Shown here: positions 7,306-16,503 of the stretch, piece by piece
Numbering within the stretch: the first letter of the stretch is position 1
How the letters are laid out: each line of letters starts with the position of its first letter
Origin: Lachnospiraceae bacterium
GTDB lineage: Bacteria; Bacillota; Clostridia; Lachnospirales; Lachnospiraceae
Assembly (NCBI GenBank): GCA_022794255.1
Contig: JAAWEL010000049.1
Span: 27,075-91,074, forward strand
Direction of reading: 5' to 3'
Length of the DNA stretch: 64,000 nt
Notes under the pieces: generated by a model
What the model saw: the letters and a program-made list of their open reading frames with translations, nothing else
What the model was told of the DNA's origin: nothing
The model's database searches: none
Program-made: the position numbers and the translations under genes

Positions 7306-9588
7306 TCACCCGGCAGTCCGCTCAATATCCAGCACTCCCTCAATCTGTCTTATCTTATCTGTCAAACGGTTCAGCTCATCCTTTCCATGAATATCAAAAG
7401 TCATGATTATGGTGGCTTTCCCCTGCTTGCTGGTACGCACATTTATAGAAGTAATATCTATCTGCCGCTCCGTAAACACCTTGGAAATATCCACAAATAT
7501 ACCGATTCGGTTGTTGGCATAAATCTGGATTTCCGTTGAATACCGTTCCTTGCTGTCTTTGCTGCCCTCCGGCTGCTGCCACTCTGCATCAATCAGCCTT
7601 ATCCGCTCATCCTCCGGCAGATTGATCACATTGATACAATCCGTCCGATGAATGGATACCCCCCGTCCCCGGGTGACAAAGCCCACGATCTCATCTCCCG
7701 GCACCGGACTGCAGCAGCGGGAAAAACGTACCGCCACATCGTGGATTCCCTTCACCACAATCCCGCTCTTTGATTTTTTTGAGACCGGAACCTTACTGCT
7801 GATATCACTGATTCCATCCAAAATATTCTTGTCCGTGACCTGGCTTTTGAGCTTCTTGTTACGCTCCTCCAGCATCTTATTGATGACCTGGCCTTCCTTT
7901 AAACCGCCATGTCCGATGGAAGCCAGCACCGAATCCCAATCCTTAAAGGCATACCGGGCCATGACCTTTTCCTGAAACTCTGGTTTGTTCAGTTCCGGAA
8001 AAACGATTCCTTTGCCTTTACAATACCGTTCGACCATCTCCTTGCCCTTGATGATGTTGTCCTCTTTTAACTCTGTCTTAAACCACTGATTGATTTTATT
8101 TCTGGCCTGAGTGCTCTTGACTAAAGTCAGCCAGTCACGGCTGGGCCCTTTGGAGTTCTGGGAGGTAATAACCTCAATTTGGTCTCCGTTCTGAATCACA
8201 TAGTCAATGTTGACCAGTTTCCCATTGACCCTGGCTCCCACCATCTTGTTACCCACCGCACTGTGTATGGCATAGGCAAAATCAATGGGCGTAGAGCCGC
8301 TGGGAAGATTTTTCACATCCCCGGAAGGAGTAAAGCAGTAGACGCTGTCAGAGAACAGGTCCAGATCTCCTTTCACCAGACTTAAAAACTCTCTGGAGTC
8401 ATCTGTATCCCGCTGCCACTCTAAGATCTGCCGCAACCAGCTCATCTTTGCTTCCTCATCTCCTGCAGCGATCTTGCCGCTGCCGCTCTCCTTGTACTTC
8501 CAGTGAGCGGCGATTCCATACTCTGCTGTCCGGTGCATCTCAAAGGTGCGGATCTGAATCTCAAAAGGCTGCCCGGTGCTTCCAATCAGGGTGGTATGAA
8601 GAGACTGATACATGTTGGGCTTTGGCATGGCAATATAGTCCTTAAAACGGCCGGGAATCGGCTTATAAAGCTCATGGATTACCCCCAAAGCCGCATAACA
8701 GTCCTTTACGGTCTCCACAATAATCCGCACTGCAAACAGATCATATATCTGGTCCAGGGTCTTATCCTGGTTTACCATCTTCTTATATATACTGAAGAAA
8801 TGCTTCACCCGACCATCCACGCTGGCCTGGATATCCGCCTCCTTCATATGGTTTCTTACATCCTCCACTATATCCTGGACAAATCCCTCCCTGGAATCCT
8901 TACGCAAATTCACCTTATCCACTAAGTCAAAGTAAACCTCTGGCTTTAAAAAACGCAAAGAAAGATCATCTAGCTCTGTCTTAATTCGGGAAATACCCAG
9001 CCGGTCTGCAATGGGAGCATAAATTTCCAAGGTCTCTCTGGCCTTCTCCTTCTGCTTGGCCGGCTTCCAAAATTCTCCGGTCCGCATATTGTGGAGACGA
9101 TCTGCCAATTTGATAATGATCACACGGATATCCCGGGCCATGGCAAGAAACATCTTCCGCAGATTCTCTGCCTGAATCTCTACCTTGTCCTTGTCCCAGG
9201 AAAGCTGGGTCAGCTTCGTGACCCCGTCCACCAGAAATGCCACCTCAGAACCAAACTCCCGGGTGGTGTCCTCCAAAGTCATGGCCGTATCCTCCACCAC
9301 ATCGTGAAGCAGGCCTGCGCCAATGGTCTCCTTATCCATCTCTAGATCTGCCAGGATAATCGCCACGCATAAGGGATGAATAATATAGGGTTCCCCTGAC
9401 TTGCGCTTCTGCTCCTTATGGGCATCCTGGGCAATCCGGTATGCTTTTTCTATCATGGAAATATCATCTGAGGGATGATATTTTCGGATGGTTTTAATAA
9501 GCTTCTGATATAGCTCCTCCGGACTGGTAAAATCCGCGGGATTCTCCAGCTCGATGTCCATTTTCTTATCTGTACGTTCATTCGCCAT
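7306..9588 (-). CDS. relA: bifunctional (p)ppGpp synthetase/hydrolase Rel
   Basis: Makes and degrades the alarmone (p)ppGpp during the stringent response. The 760-aa product has an HD hydrolase domain (GAGLLHDVVEDT, then KLADRLHNMRT), a synthetase domain (DLFAVRIIV, then RFKDYIAMPKPN), a TGS domain (VYCFTPSGDVKNLPSGSTPIDFAY), a Cys/His-containing region (RFSRCCSPVPGDEI) and a C-terminal ACT domain. The RFKD motif is typical of bifunctional Rel rather than synthetase-only RelA. The longer open frame to 9804 is not needed: AAAGGTGG precedes the ATG at 9588, and the promoter at 9625-9653 lies inside the extension. It heads relA-MBL-hemZ-capA. Confidence 0.95.
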   Translation of the reverse strand: MANERTDKKMDIELENPADFTSPEELYQKLIKTIRKYHPSDDISMIEKAYRIAQDAHKEQKRKSGEPYIIHPLCVAIILADLEMDKETIGAGLLHDVVEDTAMTLEDTTREFGSEVAFLVDGVTKLTQLSWDKDKVEIQAENLRKMFLAMARDIRVIIIKLADRLHNMRTGEFWKPAKQKEKARETLEIYAPIADRLGISRIKTELDDLSLRFLKPEVYFDLVDKVNLRKDSREGFVQDIVEDVRNHMKEADIQASVDGRVKHFFSIYKKMVNQDKTLDQIYDLFAVRIIVETVKDCYAALGVIHELYKPIPGRFKDYIAMPKPNMYQSLHTTLIGSTGQPFEIQIRTFEMHRTAEYGIAAHWKYKESGSGKIAAGDEEAKMSWLRQILEWQRDTDDSREFLSLVKGDLDLFSDSVYCFTPSGDVKNLPSGSTPIDFAYAIHSAVGNKMVGARVNGKLVNIDYVIQNGDQIEVITSQNSKGPSRDWLTLVKSTQARNKINQWFKTELKEDNIIKGKEMVERYCKGKGIVFPELNKPEFQEKVMARYAFKDWDSVLASIGHGGLKEGQVINKMLEERNKKLKSQVTDKNILDGISDISSKVPVSKKSKSGIVVKGIHDVAVRFSRCCSPVPGDEIVGFVTRGRGVSIHRTDCINVINLPEDERIRLIDAEWQQPEGSKDSKERYSTEIQIYANNRIGIFVDISKVFTERQIDITSINVRTSKQGKATIIMTFDIHGKDELNRLTDKIRQIEGVLDIERTAG

Positions 9589-9624
9589 AAAAACAGCCAC
9601 CTTTTCTGAGCATGTTATTTCTAC

Positions 9625-9653
9625 ATTATAATTAGATTTGTCGGAAAATGCAA
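9625..9653 (-). promoter_or_regulatory. relA promoter
   Basis: Minus-strand TTGCAT (9648-9653), a 17-bp spacer, and TATAAT (9625-9630). Transcription would begin about 30 bp upstream of the chosen relA start. This supports the start at 9588 over the longer frame. Confidence 0.7.
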
Positions 9654-9748
9654 GGGGGATTCCGCCTGGCTCTGGAAAATGAAAAGCAAATCTTTCCAAA
9701 AATCGTAAAAAAACTCCCGGGAAGTCTTGTTTTCTTCCCTTTTCATGC

Positions 9749-9783
9749 AAAAAACAGGGAAAACCGCCTATGGCGGCACCCTG
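9749..9783 (-). terminator. intrinsic terminator after the cobalamin operon
   Basis: Read on the minus strand, CAGGG..CCGCC-ATA-GGCGG..CCCTG forms an interrupted stem followed directly by TTTTTT. It lies 73 bp beyond the cbiC stop and separates the cobalamin operon from relA. Confidence 0.75.
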
Positions 9784-9855
9784 CCTATTTCTGTTTTTCT
9801 CCATATTTCACAGATTTCAAAGCTGTTAAACGATTCCTTTCAGGCGGCTGACCGC

Positions 9856-10488
9856 CTATCTCACCAGCTGATAGAGCAGCGCGTTACAGATGGCGGCGGC
9901 AATATTGCTTCCTCCCTTTCTTCCCCTGGCCACTATACAGGGAACTTCCATGGCACATAATCGTTCCTTGGATTCCACCACATTGACAAATCCTACCGGC
10001 ACCCCGATGATAAGGGCCGGACAAACCGCCTCCTCCTGTATCAATTCACAAAGACGTATCAATGCCGTAGGGGCGTTACCAACAGCAAAAATCACGGTTC
10101 CTTCTAAAGCAGCTGCCCGCTCCATACTGACAATGGCACGGGTAATCCCTCTCTCTCTTGCCTCCCGGGCCACATCCTCCTCCCCCATAAAGCACCGCAC
10201 AGAACAACCCAGCTTTTCCAGAGCTGCCTTATTGATTCCTGCCGCTGCCATGGCAGTGTCTGTGACAATGACTGCCCCTCTTCCCAGAGCCTTTTTTCCT
10301 CTATCCACTGCATCCGGCGAAAAATACAAATTGGAGGCATAATCAAAGTCTGCGGAGGTGTGGATGCACCGCTTTACCACTGCCAGCTCCCCAGGCGTCC
10401 AATCGCCTGGAAGCATCTCCTGCTCTATGATCTCCATACTCCGGCTCTCGATCTTTTCCGGGCTAATCCATGCTAACTGCTTTTCCAT
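9856..10488 (-). CDS. cbiC: precorrin-8X / cobalt-precorrin-8 methylmutase
   Basis: Catalyses the 1,5-methyl migration that converts cobalt-precorrin-8 to cobyrinate. The 210-aa protein matches the CbiC/CobH family over its whole length: IHTSADFDYASNLYFSPDAV near residue 45, VTDTAMAAAGINK near residue 80, FAVGNAPTAL near residue 135 and the glycine-rich end RKGGSNIAAAICNALLY. The conserved His in IHTSADFD is the expected catalytic residue. A GGAGG site precedes the ATG. It is the last gene of the operon, 28 bp after cbiP, followed by a terminator. Confidence 0.93.
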   Translation of the reverse strand: MEKQLAWISPEKIESRSMEIIEQEMLPGDWTPGELAVVKRCIHTSADFDYASNLYFSPDAVDRGKKALGRGAVIVTDTAMAAAGINKAALEKLGCSVRCFMGEEDVAREARERGITRAIVSMERAAALEGTVIFAVGNAPTALIRLCELIQEEAVCPALIIGVPVGFVNVVESKERLCAMEVPCIVARGRKGGSNIAAAICNALLYQLVR

Positions 10489-10515
10489 CTTTTCCTCCCT
10501 GTATCCCCCTATGCT

Positions 10516-12135
10516 TCACTGTAAGATCTGATAAATCTTTTTCATATCCAGAGAATCTCTCACTAAATCTGCCAGTTTATCATACTGTTTTTCCTTGTAT
10601 TCTGCAATCGTTTCTTCTTTCTTATCATTGCCGCATGGCCTGATACCAGAAAAATCTTCCCCTCTCTCCTCTGCCAGATTTTTAAGAAGGGCTTCAGTGA
10701 GCCTTTCATTGTCAAACAGGCCATGAAGATAGCTTCCAAACACCCGGCCTTCTTTCCCTTCCATCCCATCTAAACGGCCGTCTGAAAAAGTGATTGTAAA
10801 AACTTTTCCTGTTTCTTTCTCACAACAATCCATCAAACCTGTTTCTCCCATATGAATCTCATATCCAGCTATCTTCTCCCCGGAATATCCGACAAACATC
10901 TGACTTGTCCCAGACACGACCCCCGTGGTCTGTGTCCGGGTTTTTTGAGCCGTAAAAATGGTTTTGGCTGGCAGCAGTCCCATCCCCCGCATACAGCTTC
11001 CCGGCTCTCCCTCTACTCCGTCCGGATCACTCAGCCACTGCCCCAGCATCTGATAACCGCCGCATATACCGATGACCCGCACCTTTTTCTTACTGACCAG
11101 CCGGCAGATTTCTCCTTCCAGCCCGCTCTCCCGCAGCCATGCCAGATCTGCCATAGTATTCTTTGTGCCAGGAAGGATCACCAGATCCGGCTCCCCTAAG
11201 CGAGAGTTCTGGATCACATAACGCAAAGATACATTTGCTTTCCTCTCAAGCACATTAAAATCTGTAAAGTTTGAAATATGAGGCAGGCGAATTACAGCAA
11301 TATCCAACCTTTCTGATTGGTCCGGCTGGTATTCCATCCCCTGATGGTCTCTTTCCTGTTCCTTCCCACAAGACTGATTCCACTGCCTGACCGGTTCTTC
11401 CAGCTGGTTCAGCCGTTCTGCCAGACTGTCCTCATCGTCCAGGTCAATTGCTTCCATAGGAATCACTCCCACAACTGGAATTCCCAGCCGCTCTTCAATC
11501 ATCCTCAGCCCGGGTTCCAAAAGCTTTTTGTCTCCTCTGAATTTGTTGATCACCAGACCTTTAATCCGTTTGCGCTCTTCCGGCTCCAAAAGCATTACCG
11601 TTCCATAAAGGGACGCAAACACCCCTCCTCGGTCAATATCTCCTACCAGCAGTACTGGTGCATCCACAAGCTTTGCCATGCCCATATTCACAATATCCTG
11701 TTCCCGCAGATTGATCTCTGCCGGACTTCCGGCTCCCTCCAGAACAATCACCTCATACTGTTCTTCCAATCTGGAAAAGGCCTGCCGGATCACCGGAATA
11801 AACCGGGATTTTTTCCGGTAGTAGTCCATCGCTTTCCAGTTTCCTTCCACCTCTCCCCAAACAATGACCTGGCTTCCCATATGGCTGGTAGGTTTCAAAA
11901 GAATGGGATTCATTTCCACAGCCGGCTGGATCCCGGCTGCCTCCGCCTGCATGGCCTGAGCCCGGCCAATCTCAAGACCATCCTCGGTGATATAAGAATT
12001 AAGTGCCATATTTTGCGATTTAAAAGGAGCCGTCCGGTATCCGTCCTGCTTAAAAATCCGGCACAAAGCCGCCACCAAAAAACTTTTGCCGGAACTGGAC
12101 ATGGTTCCCTGAATCATGATTTTTTTTGCTGCCAT
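10516..12135 (-). CDS. cbiP: cobyric acid synthase
   Basis: ATP- and glutamine-dependent amidation of adenosylcobyrinate diamide to adenosylcobyrate. The 539-aa product has an N-terminal dethiobiotin-synthetase-like ATPase domain (MIQGTMSSSGKSFLVAALCR, then VLEGAGSPAEINL) and a C-terminal triad glutamine amidotransferase domain (VIGICGGYQMLGQ with the catalytic Cys, FGSYLHGLFDN with the His). The start at 12135 is chosen because AAGGAG lies 8 bp upstream; the upstream extension lacks a comparable site. It is the CbiP of the anaerobic route, between cbiF and cbiC. Confidence 0.94.
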   Translation of the reverse strand: MAAKKIMIQGTMSSSGKSFLVAALCRIFKQDGYRTAPFKSQNMALNSYITEDGLEIGRAQAMQAEAAGIQPAVEMNPILLKPTSHMGSQVIVWGEVEGNWKAMDYYRKKSRFIPVIRQAFSRLEEQYEVIVLEGAGSPAEINLREQDIVNMGMAKLVDAPVLLVGDIDRGGVFASLYGTVMLLEPEERKRIKGLVINKFRGDKKLLEPGLRMIEERLGIPVVGVIPMEAIDLDDEDSLAERLNQLEEPVRQWNQSCGKEQERDHQGMEYQPDQSERLDIAVIRLPHISNFTDFNVLERKANVSLRYVIQNSRLGEPDLVILPGTKNTMADLAWLRESGLEGEICRLVSKKKVRVIGICGGYQMLGQWLSDPDGVEGEPGSCMRGMGLLPAKTIFTAQKTRTQTTGVVSGTSQMFVGYSGEKIAGYEIHMGETGLMDCCEKETGKVFTITFSDGRLDGMEGKEGRVFGSYLHGLFDNERLTEALLKNLAEERGEDFSGIRPCGNDKKEETIAEYKEKQYDKLADLVRDSLDMKKIYQILQ

Positions 12136-12231
12136 ACATCCGTCTCCTTTTTCCTCAGCCATCCTTGCTCTAAAAAACTCCTGCTTCAAAAACACGCTTG
12201 CTCCCAAAAAGCTTCTCTTTCCGGTACAGTC

Positions 12232-13002
12232 TTACCCCTTTGGCGCTTCTCCCACAGCCTTTCGGTACTCATGGCTAAATTCTTCGTCATACAATCTGGA
12301 CAGAGAAAAATTATCTCCCAAAAATTCCCCCACAACCACCAGAGCCGTTTTCCGGATCCCTGCTGCCTCCACTTTTTGTGCCAGATCCGCCAAAATCCCT
12401 CTGACAATCTTCTCTTCCTTCCAGGACGCTTTATAAACCACGGCTGCTGGTGTGTTTGCCCTGTATCCGCCTTTTTCCAGCCGGCGACAAAGCTCCCCAA
12501 TCTGCCCCACACTGAGAAAAATCACCATGGTAGCCCCATGACATGCCAGTCTTTCTATCTGTTCTTCTTCCGGCACCGGAGTCCTTCCTTCCATTCTGGT
12601 AAGGATCACCGTCTGGCTGACGCCTGGAAGGGTATACTCTTTCTTTAAAGATGCCGCCACCGCCAGAAAAGAACTGACTCCCGGAACCACTTCATATCCG
12701 ATTCCCAGCTTTTCAAGCTCTGCCATCTGTTCCCGAATCGCACCGTACAAGGAAGGATCCCCTGTATGAACCCGGGCGGTCATCTGTCCCCTCCGTTCTC
12801 CTTGCTCCATCACTTTAATCACCTGAGGCAAAGTCATAGATGCACTGTTGTACACCACAGCTTCCGGTTTTACCTCTGTAAGAACCTGGGGATTAACCAG
12901 GGAACCAGCATAGATAATAATATCTGCCTCTTTAATCAGCCGTTTTCCCTTTACTGTGATCAGTTCCGGATCCCCTGGCCCTGCCCCTATAAAATATACC
13001 AT
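12232..13002 (-). CDS. cbiF: cobalt-precorrin-4 C11-methyltransferase
   Basis: SAM-dependent methylation of C-11 of the corrin ring (CbiF, or CobM in the aerobic nomenclature). The 256-aa protein starts with the tetrapyrrole methylase signature YFIGAGPGDPELITVKG and continues with IIYAGSLVNPQVL, VRVHTGDPSLYGAIREQM-like sequence (ARVHTGDPSLYGAI) and YEVVPGVSSFLAVAA. The frame is open upstream to 13275, but that part is Trp/Arg-rich and lies over the end of cobT. The ATG at 13002 follows AAAGGA at suitable distance. Its closest relatives by motif are CbiF rather than the other methylases encoded here. Confidence 0.92.
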   Translation of the reverse strand: MVYFIGAGPGDPELITVKGKRLIKEADIIIYAGSLVNPQVLTEVKPEAVVYNSASMTLPQVIKVMEQGERRGQMTARVHTGDPSLYGAIREQMAELEKLGIGYEVVPGVSSFLAVAASLKKEYTLPGVSQTVILTRMEGRTPVPEEEQIERLACHGATMVIFLSVGQIGELCRRLEKGGYRANTPAAVVYKASWKEEKIVRGILADLAQKVEAAGIRKTALVVVGEFLGDNFSLSRLYDEEFSHEYRKAVGEAPKG

Positions 13003-13078
13003 CCCTGTTTCCTTTCTCATTCTGCTAAAAAACCTGTGAATTCTCACAAATCCATAGCTTCCAAAATCAAATACCCTG

Positions 13079-14155
13079 TCACGAAAACTTTGTATAAGCC
13101 TTAATATGAATATCCTCAAAGGTGCTATTTTGCCGGTAAACCGCCTCCGCCATCTCCAAAAGAGGGAACAAAAGCACCGCCCCGGTGCCTTCCCCCAGAG
13201 CCAGCCGTCCATGCACCAAAGGTTCCAGCCCCAGTTTTTCAAGCCCCCACCCACAAGCAGGCTCCCGCCCCACATGAGCTGCCAGCAAATAATCCGTCAC
13301 TAACGGACATAACGCCTGAGCCAGCAAAGCTGCGGAAACAGAAATCATCCCGTCCAACACCACGGGTATATGATAAATCGCCCCACCCAGCATCAACCCG
13401 CACATTCCTGCAATATCAAAGCCTCCTAAACACGCCAGAACAAGAAGCGGATCCTTTGGATCCGGATCATGAAGCCGGATGGCTTCTTCAATCACATGAA
13501 TCTTTCTTTTCAGTCCTTCTTCTGAAAGGCCCGCCCCCTTTCCAGTCACTTGTTCCGGTTTTAGTCCCAGCATCACACTGGCAATGGCGCTTCCAGTGGT
13601 GGTATTTCCGATTCCCATCTCTCCCACTGCCAAAATATCATACCCTGCATCCTTTAGTCCTGCAGCAATCCGGATTCCTTCATGAATTGCTGTCAGCGCC
13701 TGCTTTACGGTCATGGCTGGCTCTCTGTATAGGTTGGCTGTGCCCGGTGCCACCTTACAGACACGCACGCCTGGCTCCGTCACATCCCCGGACACCCCAA
13801 TATCCACCGGAAGCACATCTGCCCCTGCCACCGATGCCATCCGGTTGACACTGGCACTTCCTCTGGCAAAATTCTCAGTCACCACTGCTGTCACACTGCT
13901 GTCTGTCTGAGTGACTCCTTCCACCACCACTCCGTTGTCCGCACAGAATACCACAACCCCTTTTCGCTCTAAAGAGATATTCTCTTTCCGGACGATCCCG
14001 GCAATCTTTGTGATCATCTCCTCCAAAAGTCCCAGACCTGCGATAGGCTTTGCAATCCCGTCCCATCGTCTACGACTTGCCTCCATGACCTTTGTATCTC
14101 CTGGGCGGACATTTTTACAAAGACACTCCAATTGCTGCCGGTAGTATTGCTCCAT
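13079..14155 (-). CDS. cobT: nicotinate-nucleotide--dimethylbenzimidazole phosphoribosyltransferase
   Basis: Activates the lower-ligand base for cobalamin nucleotide loop assembly. The 358-aa product has the CobT blocks KPIAGLGLLEEM, VVFCADNGVVVEG, GEMGIGNTTTGSAIASVMLG and LVLACLGGFDIAGMCGLMLG, plus the catalytic-Glu region near the end (GEGTGAVLLFPLL). The start at 14155 is preceded by GGAGG with 5-bp spacing; upstream in-frame ATGs lack such a site. It is unusual to find cobT between ring-methylation genes, but the anaerobic cluster here is clearly reshuffled. The lower base used cannot be read from the sequence. Confidence 0.94.
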   Translation of the reverse strand: MEQYYRQQLECLCKNVRPGDTKVMEASRRRWDGIAKPIAGLGLLEEMITKIAGIVRKENISLERKGVVVFCADNGVVVEGVTQTDSSVTAVVTENFARGSASVNRMASVAGADVLPVDIGVSGDVTEPGVRVCKVAPGTANLYREPAMTVKQALTAIHEGIRIAAGLKDAGYDILAVGEMGIGNTTTGSAIASVMLGLKPEQVTGKGAGLSEEGLKRKIHVIEEAIRLHDPDPKDPLLVLACLGGFDIAGMCGLMLGGAIYHIPVVLDGMISVSAALLAQALCPLVTDYLLAAHVGREPACGWGLEKLGLEPLVHGRLALGEGTGAVLLFPLLEMAEAVYRQNSTFEDIHIKAYTKFS

Positions 14156-14279
14156 ATTTTCCTCCATTCCGGCACATCTCACAGCACATCCAGCACTGTC
14201 TTATCACATGCCTCGTTGTATCTCCCCGTTTACCCTCTGCATTATATCCCGCCTTATAAAAACCATGGCCTTGTCTGCT

Positions 14280-15014
14280 TTACTTCTCTACCGAATATCC
14301 CCGGGGCGTCACCATCTGTCCATGAAGCTTACGTGTCTGAGAATTTCCCACAAACACGGTGGTAAACATATCTACCTGCCTTTCCTTAAGCTCTCCCAAG
14401 GTAAGAATCTCCCATCCTTCCCCTTCTCTGCCGATCTGATATGCCAGTCCGCAGACCCGCTCTGTCTCCATCACTTCCAGCAAAATCTTACAGGCCCGCT
14501 TCAGGTAATCTGCCCTCTTTTTGCTGGACGGATTGTAAATACAGAGTGCCAGATCCGCCAAAGCCCCATAACGCAGCCTTTTCTCAATCTTCTCCCAGGG
14601 CGTGAGAAGATCACTCAGGCTGATCACAGCAAAATCATGAACCAGAGGCGCTCCCAAAAGAGCTCCTCCGGCCAGGGCCGCTGTCACTCCCGGCACTACC
14701 TTTACCGAAACCTCCGGATACGCTTCTCCCAGCTCAAGCATCAGTCCGGCCATTCCGTACACTCCGGCATCCCCGCTGCACACCATAGCGACTCTTCTGC
14801 CCTTTTTTGCCTCCTCAAAAGCTATCCGGCAGCGCTCCACCTCCCGGCGCATTGGTGTGGTCCGATATTCCTTGTCCGGCAGCAGCTCCTTAATCAGCTC
14901 TGTATAGACCGTGTATCCCACAATCACCTCACTTTCCTCAAGAGCCTTCCAAGCCTGCTGCGTCATCTGTTCCCGGCTGCCCGGCCCCATTCCCACCACA
15001 TCGATCTGGTTCAT
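14280..15014 (-). CDS. cbiH: cobalt-precorrin-3 C17-methyltransferase
   Basis: Tetrapyrrole methylase of 244 aa that methylates C-17 and contracts the ring in the anaerobic pathway. Signatures are the N-terminal VVGMGPGSREQMT, then IVGYTVYTELIKELLPDK, MVCSGDAGVYGMAGLMLEL, VVPGVTAALAGGALLGAPLVHDFAVISLSD (read in parts) and CIYNPSSKKRADYL, all typical of CobJ/CbiH. It starts on the last base of cbiL (position 15014 is shared), implying translational coupling. About 125 bp separates it from cobT. Confidence 0.93.
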   Translation of the reverse strand: MNQIDVVGMGPGSREQMTQQAWKALEESEVIVGYTVYTELIKELLPDKEYRTTPMRREVERCRIAFEEAKKGRRVAMVCSGDAGVYGMAGLMLELGEAYPEVSVKVVPGVTAALAGGALLGAPLVHDFAVISLSDLLTPWEKIEKRLRYGALADLALCIYNPSSKKRADYLKRACKILLEVMETERVCGLAYQIGREGEGWEILTLGELKERQVDMFTTVFVGNSQTRKLHGQMVTPRGYSVEK

Positions 15015-15709
15015 CAGTCGTCCTCCTGCTTCTCCTTTACAATCACCAGAGAATAATACCCTGCATTTTCATTGATTTCCCCCACAGTCCTTAACAGCCT
15101 TTCCCCTGGCATACCACAGTTTTCCACCATGTACACCTGCTGACCGGCTTTCTCAAGCCATTTTCGGACCTGTCCCATATTTTTCCCCATTTTCATAATC
15201 ACCTTTGTTCCCGGCAGCTTCAGACCTTCCTCAATCTGCTCTGGCTGGGACAATATGTGAAACTGATCCGAATTTTCTGCCAGCCCCGTTCCCAAGCAGG
15301 CCGCTGCCGCGCAGAAAGAAGGCACCCCGTTAATAAGCTGTGTCTCATATCCCATGGCAGCCACCAACCGGTGAATATACAAATAGGAGGCATAAATTGT
15401 CACGTCTCCCAGGTTTAAAAAGCCCACCTTCTTTCCCTGATCCAAAAATTCAGCCAATTGCCTGGCCGCCTTTTCGTGATATTCCCTCTGGATATTCCGG
15501 TCCCGGGTCATAGGCATCATGACTCCCACACACGACTTTTCTAAAATTTCCGGCACTGCCTGGACTGCTATGGTGTAGGCTGTACTGTCATGATAATCTT
15601 TTCCGGGGACCACAATCACATCACAATCCTTGATCTGCCGGACTGCCTTCAAAGTCAGAAGCTCCGGATCCCCGGGCCCCACACCGATTCCGTACAAAAC
15701 ACCTTTCAT
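15014..15709 (-). CDS. cbiL: cobalt-precorrin-2 C20-methyltransferase
   Basis: SAM-dependent methylation of C-20, the first methylation after cobalt insertion in the anaerobic route. The 231-aa protein begins with YGIGVGPGDPELLTLKAV and contains VGFLNLGDVTIYASYLYI and LINGVPSFCAAAACLG, the family pattern of CobI/CbiL. Its ATG overlaps the cbiK stop region by 4 bp (15706-15709), and its end touches cbiH, so cbiK-cbiL-cbiH are coupled. Confidence 0.92.
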   Translation of the reverse strand: MKGVLYGIGVGPGDPELLTLKAVRQIKDCDVIVVPGKDYHDSTAYTIAVQAVPEILEKSCVGVMMPMTRDRNIQREYHEKAARQLAEFLDQGKKVGFLNLGDVTIYASYLYIHRLVAAMGYETQLINGVPSFCAAAACLGTGLAENSDQFHILSQPEQIEEGLKLPGTKVIMKMGKNMGQVRKWLEKAGQQVYMVENCGMPGERLLRTVGEINENAGYYSLVIVKEKQEDD

Positions 15710-16503
15710 AGCTGCCTCTCTGCCTCCTTTGCATGACGCACATACATCTGGCGGATTCCCGGATACTCACCAATTCCCTTCATCAGGCACTCCACCTCAT
15801 ATCCTTTTCTCAAAAACCGGGATTTCCACGAATTTTCATTCTCTCCTGCCATATCCTTGCAGACATGTTCCCCTGCCACCACCAGAAACGGAGTCAAAAC
15901 CACCCGGCGGGATCTTCTCTTTTCCACCAGAGCCACCATATTTTCCAGAGTAGGAGATGCCTCCACCGTTCCCACCAGAAAATCCCCATATCCCTCCCGA
16001 ATAAAAACCTGCTGCAGCCGGCTGTAGGAGCTGTTGGCTGCGTGCTCCGTGCCATGCCCCATCAAAATCAGATCTGTGTCCGAACGGCGAAACTGCTCTA
16101 ACTCCTGCCCCAGAATCTTAACAGCCTCCTCATAATCCGCCTCTGAGGTAAGCAAAGGCTCCCCGCACACCAGCTGTTCAAAAAAAGGACGATATTTCTC
16201 AAGACTCCCCCTCATCCGTTCATACTCAAAGCCACGAATTACATGAGTGGTCTGAACCACCACGGTCCGGAAACCATCTCTTACAAGCCTCTCCAAAGCC
16301 TCCTCCACCCCATCCACATGGATATTATCCCTCTCTCTCAAAATTCTTACAATTGTAGGACTGGTATATGCTCTGCGAAACGCATAATCTCCAAACGCTC
16401 TTTTCAGTTCCTCCTCAATCACATCCAGCGTTCTCTTTCTCGTCCCCTGATAACTAGTGCCAAAACTAATGACAAGAATCCCTTTTTTTTCCTGATTTTT
16501 CAT
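15706..16503 (-). CDS. cbiK: sirohydrochlorin cobaltochelatase, CbiK type
   Basis: Inserts cobalt into sirohydrochlorin, committing it to the anaerobic corrinoid route. The 265-aa protein carries the paired-domain CbiK features: ILVISFGTSYQGTRK at the N-terminus, VQTTHVIRGFEYERM with the first metal/catalytic His near residue 90, and LMGHGTEHAANSSYSRLQ with the second near residue 145. The final part has VVLTPFLVVAGEHVCKDMAG. Presence of CbiK rather than CobNST shows that cobalt goes in early (anaerobic pathway). It overlaps both neighbours by 4 bp. Confidence 0.93.
   Translation of the reverse strand: MKNQEKKGILVISFGTSYQGTRKRTLDVIEEELKRAFGDYAFRRAYTSPTIVRILRERDNIHVDGVEEALERLVRDGFRTVVVQTTHVIRGFEYERMRGSLEKYRPFFEQLVCGEPLLTSEADYEEAVKILGQELEQFRRSDTDLILMGHGTEHAANSSYSRLQQVFIREGYGDFLVGTVEASPTLENMVALVEKRRSRRVVLTPFLVVAGEHVCKDMAGENENSWKSRFLRKGYEVECLMKGIGEYPGIRQMYVRHAKEAERQL

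Noticed and set aside
11317..12648. 443-codon plus-strand ORF
   Set aside because: It lies antisense to cbiP and cbiF, both certain. Its predicted product is His/Pro/Leu-rich low-complexity sequence with no family features.
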